From an uncultured Oscillospiraceae bacterium (GTDB lineage Bacteria > Bacillota > Clostridia > Oscillospirales > Ruminococcaceae), in contig CAKSSH010000045.1 of NCBI GenBank assembly GCA_934488695.1, positions 1 to 10,390 of the forward strand: a DNA stretch of 10,390 nt, written 5' to 3'. The notes beneath the pieces were generated by a model that worked only from the letters and a program-made list of their open reading frames with translations, was not told the origin of the DNA and did not search any database. Position 1 is the stretch's first letter; the number at the start of each line of letters is the position of its first letter. Position numbers and translations under genes: made by a program. This document shows positions 5,869-10,390 of the stretch, piece by piece.

Positions 5869-5961
5869 GGAGAAGTCGCCTAGTCCGGTCGAGGGCGTAC
5901 GATTGGAAATCGTATAACGGTCATAAGCCGTTCGAGGGTTCGAATCCCTCCTTCTCCGCCA
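5869..5961 (+). tRNA. tRNA-Ser (anticodon GGA)
   Basis: This is a class II tRNA of 93 bases including the encoded CCA. Acceptor arms GGAGAAG and CTTCTCC pair perfectly, followed by discriminator G and CCA. The anticodon arm TACGA-TTGGAAA-TCGTA presents GGA at 5905-5907, reading UCC/UCU serine codons. A long variable arm (TAACGGTCATAAGCCGTTC region) with an ACGG/CCGT stem is typical of serine tRNAs. The T arm GAGGGTTCGAATCCCTC is canonical. It stands alone between its promoter and a strong terminator, and directly before the cas12a promoter. Confidence 0.97.
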
Positions 5962-5964
5962 ATG

Positions 5965-6002
5965 AAAAAGGAAACCGCATGAAAATGCGGTTTCCTTTTT
6001 TT
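5965..6002 (+). terminator. Terminator of tRNA-Ser
   Basis: A 16-bp perfect stem AAAAAGGAAACCGCAT (5965-5980) / ATGCGGTTTCCTTTTT (5985-6000) with a GAAA loop continues in T to 6002. The A-rich left side makes it potentially bidirectional. It insulates the cas locus from the tRNA. Confidence 0.92.
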
Positions 6003-6053
6003 ATGTGGATTAGGTAAAAAGTTTTTAAATAACAAAAAGAATGACACATGTCG

Positions 6054-6082
6054 TTGACATAGTTATCGAAATTTAGTATAAT
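6054..6082 (+). promoter_or_regulatory. Consensus promoter of cas12a-cas4
   Basis: TTGACA (6054-6059), a 17-base spacer and TATAAT (6077-6082) form a perfect sigma-A promoter, giving a leader of about 75 bases. GACACATGTC and GTCGTTGAC are short palindromes just upstream of and overlapping the -35 box, and might hold a regulator. The ribosome site AGAGAGGA (from about 6149) lies roughly ten bases before the ATG. Confidence 0.88.
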
Positions 6083-6100
6083 ATCGTTATAATTAAAACC

Positions 6101-6129
6101 GTTGCGCGCCGATTTTCCATCGGCGCAAC
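6101..6129 (+). promoter_or_regulatory. Hairpin in the cas12a mRNA leader
   Basis: GTTGCGC plus CGAT (6101-6113, with a two-base GC bulge) pairs with ATCGGCGCAAC (6119-6129) around a TTTCC loop, giving eleven base pairs. It begins about a dozen bases after the expected transcription start. No T run follows, so it is not a terminator. It does not resemble a Cas12a repeat stem. It may stabilise the leader or be a protein or operator site. Confidence 0.5.
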
Positions 6130-6165
6130 AAGTGCTTTAAAAATCATTAGAGAGGATGTTCGGGC

Positions 6166-9100
6166 ATGAAAAAATACGAAAGCTTTACCAACCTTTATTC
6201 GCTTCAAAAAACCTTACGCTTTAAATTATTGCCCGTCGGAAAAACCGCTGATCATTTTAAAGAGGACGGGTTGCTGGAAAAAGAAAAAAGACGTGTAGAA
6301 AGCTATTCTAAAGTAAAGGAATATTTAGATTGCTACTATAAAAAATATATTGACAAGGTATTATCTAAGGTGCAGCTTGATGACCTGCGCGCATATGCGG
6401 ATCTTTATTATACGAAGAATAAGACGCCCGAACAGCACAAGAAGATGGGAAAATATGAGGAGAGTTTTCGGAAACGGATCGCGACGGCATTGAAAAGCGA
6501 TGAGAGCGCAAAAAAACTATTTGGAAAAGATGTGTTTCGGGATCTGCCGGAGGAACTGCCCGATTTGGGGGCCGGTGAAAAAGAACATATTGCCGAGTTT
6601 TATAATTTTTGCACCTATTTCAGCGGTTTTTTTGAGAACAGAAAAAATATGTTTACGGACGAAGAAAAATCCACAGGGATTGCAAATCGCTGTGTCGCTG
6701 AAAATCTGCCGAGGTTTTTGGACAATGCCGCCATTTTCCCAAAGATTGCTGCAGCGCTGTCCGACTGTGCAGAGGAAATAGAGGCAACCTTCGGCGATCT
6801 TTTCGGAATTATCGTAAAGGACATGTTTGAGCCGGAGTTCTTCAACTGTGTTTTGTCACAGGAAGGGATAGACCATTATAATCAGGTTCTGGGCGGATAT
6901 AGCAACAGGGATTCCAGCAAGGTGCAGGGTCTCAACGAATATATCAATCTGTATAATCAAAAGGCCTCCAAGGCAGAGCGGCTTCCTAAATTAAAGCCGC
7001 TTTACAAGCAAATACTCAGCGATAAAACAAGTGTTTCCTTTATTCCGGATAGGTTTGAGAATGATAATGAGGTTTTGGGCGCCTTGTGTAAATTTATTGC
7101 GCCCGAAGAAAATGAATGTACGCTTTCGTCGGCGCTGGAGGATCTTCTTTTGTTGGCGCAGCGATTGCCCGAAGCAAGCGCTTGTTGTATTTATGTGAAA
7201 ACAGGGGCAGGCCTGTCGGCAGTGTCCAAGGGGGCTTTTGGAAGATGGGATGCTGTTTTTTCCGGCTGGGCCGAGGAGTATGATATTAAAAACGGATATC
7301 GAAATACAGAGGCATACTATGAGAAACGCAGAAAGGTTTTTGGGACCCTTCAAAGTCTCAGCCTTTCGGAAATTGATCGTTTCGGTGCGTCAAGGCACGA
7401 GGAGGATAGCGAACAAATCAGCGTCGTCGAATGGTTTGTCAAAAAGATTGTTTCCGAAGTTGCCGATGTGAAGGATGCGTATAAGGCAGCAGAGCCCCTT
7501 GTTTCGGCGCCCTATACCCAAAACCAGAAATTGAATACCGATGAAGCGGCGATTTCTCAAATCAAGGAGCTTCTCGACAGTATTAAGCAGCTGGAGTCCA
7601 CACTCGGGCTGTTGCTTGGGTCGGGAAAAGAGGAGGACAAGGACGCTGTTTTTTATGGGGAATATCTGCCAATTTATGACCGTCTGAGTCAGGTTGACAA
7701 GCTTTATGACAAGGTGCGAAATTATATGACGCAAAAGCCGTTTTCCACTGAAAAAATAAAGCTGAATTTTGACAATCCTCAGTTTTTGGGTGGATGGGAT
7801 CGCAATAAAGAACGAGATTATTCCGCGGTTTTGTTGAAAAAAGGCAATGATTTCTTTTTGGCGGTGATGAACAGCGATGCTCGGGACGTTTTTCAAAACA
7901 CGCCTGTTCCGGCTGCCGGAGAGCCGCTATACGAAAAAATTGTTTATAAGCAAATTTCCAATTCCGCAAAATATTTTTCAGCAAAACAAATTATCCCTCA
8001 AAACCCGCCTCAGGAAATCCGGGATATTCTTGAAAAGAAAAAGCTTGATAATAAGTCGCTTACCCGGGAGGAAATATGTAAATTTATAGACTATATAAAG
8101 TATGATTTTCTGGAAAACTATAATTGCTTGAGAGACGAAAACGGGAATAATTACTTTGACTTTTCGTTTAGACCGTCAGAGGAATACGCGTCGTTGAATG
8201 AGTTTTTCAAGGAGGTGGATAAACAGGCGTACGGCATTCGGTATAACCCTGTTTCCGAAAAATATGTTTTATCGCTTGTGGACGAGAAAAAGGTGTATCT
8301 CTTCCGCATTTATAATAAAGACTTTTCGGCGTACAGTCATGGCTTGCCCAATTTGCATACCCTGTATTTTAGGGCACTTTTTGCGTCCGAAAATCTTCAA
8401 AGCCCCGTGTTTAAATTAAACGGCGGCGCTAAGATGTTTTACCGACCTGCAAGCATTGCCGAAAACGAGCAGATAGTTCATCCCGCCAACCAGCCTCTTA
8501 ATAACAAAAACACCCTTAACCCTCGGCGGAAAAGCTGTTTTTCATATGACCTTATCAAAGATAAGCGGTATACAGAGGACCAGTTTATGCTGTACATTCC
8601 GGTAACGCTCAACTTTTCCGCGCCCGAAATGACGAATATCAATGAGAAAGTCAGGCAGGAGATCAAGGCGTGTGCGCACAATTACATCATCGGAATCGAT
8701 CGCGGCGAACGCAATTTGCTCTATATCAGCGTTGTGGACGAAAGTGGAAAAATTGTGGAGCAATCCTCTTTGAATATCATAAATCATGATACACAACACG
8801 ATGTGGATTATCATGCATTGCTTCAGGAAAAAGAAGAAGAACGGATGAAAAGTCGCAAAAACTGGAGTAAAATCGAAAGTATCCGGGAGTTGAAAGAGGG
8901 TTATATCAGCCAGGCGGTACATAAAATTTGTAAATTAGCAGAAAAATATGATGCTGTTATCGCTATGGAAGATTTAAATCGCGGGTTTAAGAACAGCCGC
9001 AGTGCCGTTGAAAAATCGGTTTATCAAAAATTCGAGAAAATGCTGATCGATAAATTGAATTTTTATGCAGATAAAAAAAGAGACCCTCTTAGCACAGGCG

Positions 9101-9861
9101 GGGTTTTAAAAGCATATCAGCTCACGAATAAATTTGAGAGCTTTAAAAAAATGCGCGGTCAGAACGGGTTTATTTTCTATGTGCCGGCATGGCTTACCAG
9201 TAAAATAGACCCGACTACCGGGTTTGTGGACCTGCTTTATCCGAAGTATGAAAGCATTGCTGCCGCAAAAGCGTTCTTTAAAAATTTTGACCGTATTTCC
9301 TATTCGGATAAGGACGGATGGTTTGAGTTTGAATTTGATTATAACAATTTTGCAAGGGGAAGCACTGCCTATCGCAAAAAATGGACCTTGTGCTCTTTTG
9401 GAAAACGGGTCAAAACTTTTCGTGACCCGTTAGCGGATTACCAATATCGCAGCAGTGAAGTGGACCTGACCGCGGAATTTAAAGCGCTGTTTGAGCATTA
9501 CGGTATTGCTTGCGGTAAAGATATGAAGCGGGATATTCTTGCCCAAACACAAAAGGAGTTTTTTCAAAAGCTGATACAGTGCATGAAACTGCTTTTGCAA
9601 ATGCGCAATAGCGTGCCGAGAAGCCCCATCGATTATTTGATTTCACCTGTTAAAAACAGTTCGGGGTCATTTTATTGCAGCAATCATTACACCGGAAGCA
9701 CCGCGGAGCTTCCGATAGATGCCGATGCAAACGGGGCTTATCATATTGCCCGTAAAGCCCAATATTTAATAGAAAAAATAAAAAGCACGCCTGATTCCGA
9801 ATTGCGGTCTGCCCGCCTTTTTATCACCAATGCCGAATGGCTTGAATATGTGCAAAAATGA
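6166..9861 (+). CDS. cas12a: Cas12a (Cpf1), type V-A CRISPR effector nuclease
   Basis: This single-protein RNA-guided DNA nuclease of 1231 residues is close to the length of the Lachnospiraceae enzyme. It starts with the WED strand FTNLYSLQKTLRFKLLPVGKT (7-27), followed by REC lobes with GFFENRKNMF and the EYINLYNQ block. The second WED and PAM-interacting part contains KLNFDNPQFLGGWDRNKERD, with G542, K548 and Y552 in the PAM-side positions. Pre-crRNA processing residues match: H772, K781, K798 and Y802 (usually Phe). RuvC-I is GIDRGERN with D845, the bridge helix has W900, RuvC-II is AMEDLN with E935, the Nuc arginine is R1147 in QMRNS, and RuvC-III is DADANGAY with D1187. All catalytic residues are intact, so it should be active. 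The loop after Y594 is unusually short. Codon use is A/T-richer than the metabolic genes, suggesting separate acquisition. Confidence 0.98.
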   Translation: MKKYESFTNLYSLQKTLRFKLLPVGKTADHFKEDGLLEKEKRRVESYSKVKEYLDCYYKKYIDKVLSKVQLDDLRAYADLYYTKNKTPEQHKKMGKYEESFRKRIATALKSDESAKKLFGKDVFRDLPEELPDLGAGEKEHIAEFYNFCTYFSGFFENRKNMFTDEEKSTGIANRCVAENLPRFLDNAAIFPKIAAALSDCAEEIEATFGDLFGIIVKDMFEPEFFNCVLSQEGIDHYNQVLGGYSNRDSSKVQGLNEYINLYNQKASKAERLPKLKPLYKQILSDKTSVSFIPDRFENDNEVLGALCKFIAPEENECTLSSALEDLLLLAQRLPEASACCIYVKTGAGLSAVSKGAFGRWDAVFSGWAEEYDIKNGYRNTEAYYEKRRKVFGTLQSLSLSEIDRFGASRHEEDSEQISVVEWFVKKIVSEVADVKDAYKAAEPLVSAPYTQNQKLNTDEAAISQIKELLDSIKQLESTLGLLLGSGKEEDKDAVFYGEYLPIYDRLSQVDKLYDKVRNYMTQKPFSTEKIKLNFDNPQFLGGWDRNKERDYSAVLLKKGNDFFLAVMNSDARDVFQNTPVPAAGEPLYEKIVYKQISNSAKYFSAKQIIPQNPPQEIRDILEKKKLDNKSLTREEICKFIDYIKYDFLENYNCLRDENGNNYFDFSFRPSEEYASLNEFFKEVDKQAYGIRYNPVSEKYVLSLVDEKKVYLFRIYNKDFSAYSHGLPNLHTLYFRALFASENLQSPVFKLNGGAKMFYRPASIAENEQIVHPANQPLNNKNTLNPRRKSCFSYDLIKDKRYTEDQFMLYIPVTLNFSAPEMTNINEKVRQEIKACAHNYIIGIDRGERNLLYISVVDESGKIVEQSSLNIINHDTQHDVDYHALLQEKEEERMKSRKNWSKIESIRELKEGYISQAVHKICKLAEKYDAVIAMEDLNRGFKNSRSAVEKSVYQKFEKMLIDKLNFYADKKRDPLSTGGVLKAYQLTNKFESFKKMRGQNGFIFYVPAWLTSKIDPTTGFVDLLYPKYESIAAAKAFFKNFDRISYSDKDGWFEFEFDYNNFARGSTAYRKKWTLCSFGKRVKTFRDPLADYQYRSSEVDLTAEFKALFEHYGIACGKDMKRDILAQTQKEFFQKLIQCMKLLLQMRNSVPRSPIDYLISPVKNSSGSFYCSNHYTGSTAELPIDADANGAYHIARKAQYLIEKIKSTPDSELRSARLFITNAEWLEYVQK

Positions 9862-10390
9862 GTGATGCACTGCTTCCGATATCCAAGCTGAACGATTTTG
9901 TTTTCTGTCCGGCTTCTGTATACTTTCATGATTTGGACACGGAGACTGATTCTTTGTTGCTGCAAAGCAAGCAGCAACTGGACGGAACGGCGGCGCACGA
10001 AGCTGTTGATTCTGCTCGATATTCAGACAGAAAAGATGTGCTGCAAGGCATTTCGGTTTTATGTCAGCAATATCGCCTGATAGGGAAGATCGATGTTTTC
10101 AATATTAAAACAGGCGTTCTGACAGAACGGAAAAAGAAAATCAAACAAATATATGACGGGTATATTTTTCAGTTGTATGCACAGTATTTTTCCCTGACCG
10201 AAATGGGGTATTCTGTCCGAAAATTGCAGTTGTACAGTATGGAGGACAATAAAACCCACGAAATTTCTTTGCCGAGCGAAAATCCTGAAATGTTGTCGTC
10301 CTTTGAAAATTTACTGCAACAAATCGAAAGCTTTTCATTTGACGATTTTTGTCAGTTGAATCCGGCAAAGTGCGCCCGCTGTATTTACAA
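9858..10390 (+). CDS. cas4: Cas4, CRISPR adaptation exonuclease (partial, cut by window end)
   Basis: The ATG overlaps the cas12a stop as ATGA, with no separate ribosome site, so translation is probably coupled. 177 residues are visible and the frame is open to the edge. It is an Fe-S, PD-(D/E)XK nuclease that trims and selects PAM-side prespacer ends for Cas1-Cas2. Visible landmarks are C17 in FVFCPAS (first cluster cysteine), H47 in GTAAHE, D79 in LIGKIDVF, E90 and K92 in LTERKKKI, Q105 in the YIFQLYAQY motif, and C172 and C175 in KCARCIY. The last cysteine should lie just beyond the edge. The sequence fits the type V-A Cas4 branch. cas1 and cas2 are expected to follow, then the array. Confidence 0.95.
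   Translation, partial: MSDALLPISKLNDFVFCPASVYFHDLDTETDSLLLQSKQQLDGTAAHEAVDSARYSDRKDVLQGISVLCQQYRLIGKIDVFNIKTGVLTERKKKIKQIYDGYIFQLYAQYFSLTEMGYSVRKLQLYSMEDNKTHEISLPSENPEMLSSFENLLQQIESFSFDDFCQLNPAKCARCIY

Noticed and set aside
5835..6017. Open frame over the tRNA-Ser gene
   Set aside because: The DNA is fully explained by the tRNA, its promoter and its terminator.
6101..6129. Leader hairpin as a transcription attenuator
   Set aside because: No T run follows the stem on the plus strand, so a terminator function is unlikely.
7390..7984. Minus-strand open frames inside cas12a
   Set aside because: They are shadows of the cas12a frame without ribosome sites or recognisable domains.

Overview
The window looks like a chromosomal piece of an anaerobic, spore-forming Firmicute of the class Clostridia, probably Oscillospiraceae/Ruminococcaceae-like. 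The evidence is a full-length Spo0A with its clostridial-type effector domain, strong AGGAGG ribosome sites, TTGACA-17-TATAAT promoters, a ThiT vitamin transporter under a TPP riboswitch, and the mixed composition: moderately GC-rich metabolic genes next to an A/T-richer CRISPR-Cas locus. No species can be assigned from the sequence alone.

Layout. Positions 1-156 hold a very GC-rich fragment on the minus strand that reads as the linker of an ABC-F ATPase. It is fused to the tail of a KDPG/KHG-aldolase-like gene on the plus strand that ends at 276. This looks like a chimeric or recombined junction. A bidirectional terminator (361-390) and a 128-bp element with 24-bp inverted ends (450-577) follow. 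Next comes an unrecognised but convincing 168-residue gene (681-1187) with its own terminator. From 1586 to 3243 the minus strand carries eda and kdgK, translationally coupled by an ATGA overlap. They encode the last two steps of 2-keto-3-deoxygluconate breakdown. A small divergent gene (3404-3664) follows, and its stop codon lies in the loop of the terminator of the convergent thiT gene (3725-4282). thiT has a canonical TPP riboswitch and a consensus promoter. spo0A (4744-5517, minus) has its own terminator and promoter and a cluster of 0A-box-like sites upstream.

After the divergent tRNA-Ser(GGA) gene (5869-5961) and its terminator comes the main feature, a type V-A CRISPR-Cas locus. It has a perfect promoter at 6054-6082, a leader hairpin, a complete 1231-residue Cas12a (6166-9861), and cas4 (from 9858, cut by the window end), which overlaps cas12a by ATGA. 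All RuvC, Nuc and pre-crRNA-processing positions that I can align are present. The PAM-side lysine loop is about five residues shorter than in the well-known Cas12a enzymes and lacks the usual LPG..KMLPK motif, so its target preference may differ. cas1, cas2 and the CRISPR array are not in the window and probably lie to the right.

The metabolic and sporulation genes are ordinary chromosomal content. The Cas12a-Cas4 locus, placed directly after a tRNA gene, is the accessory part.
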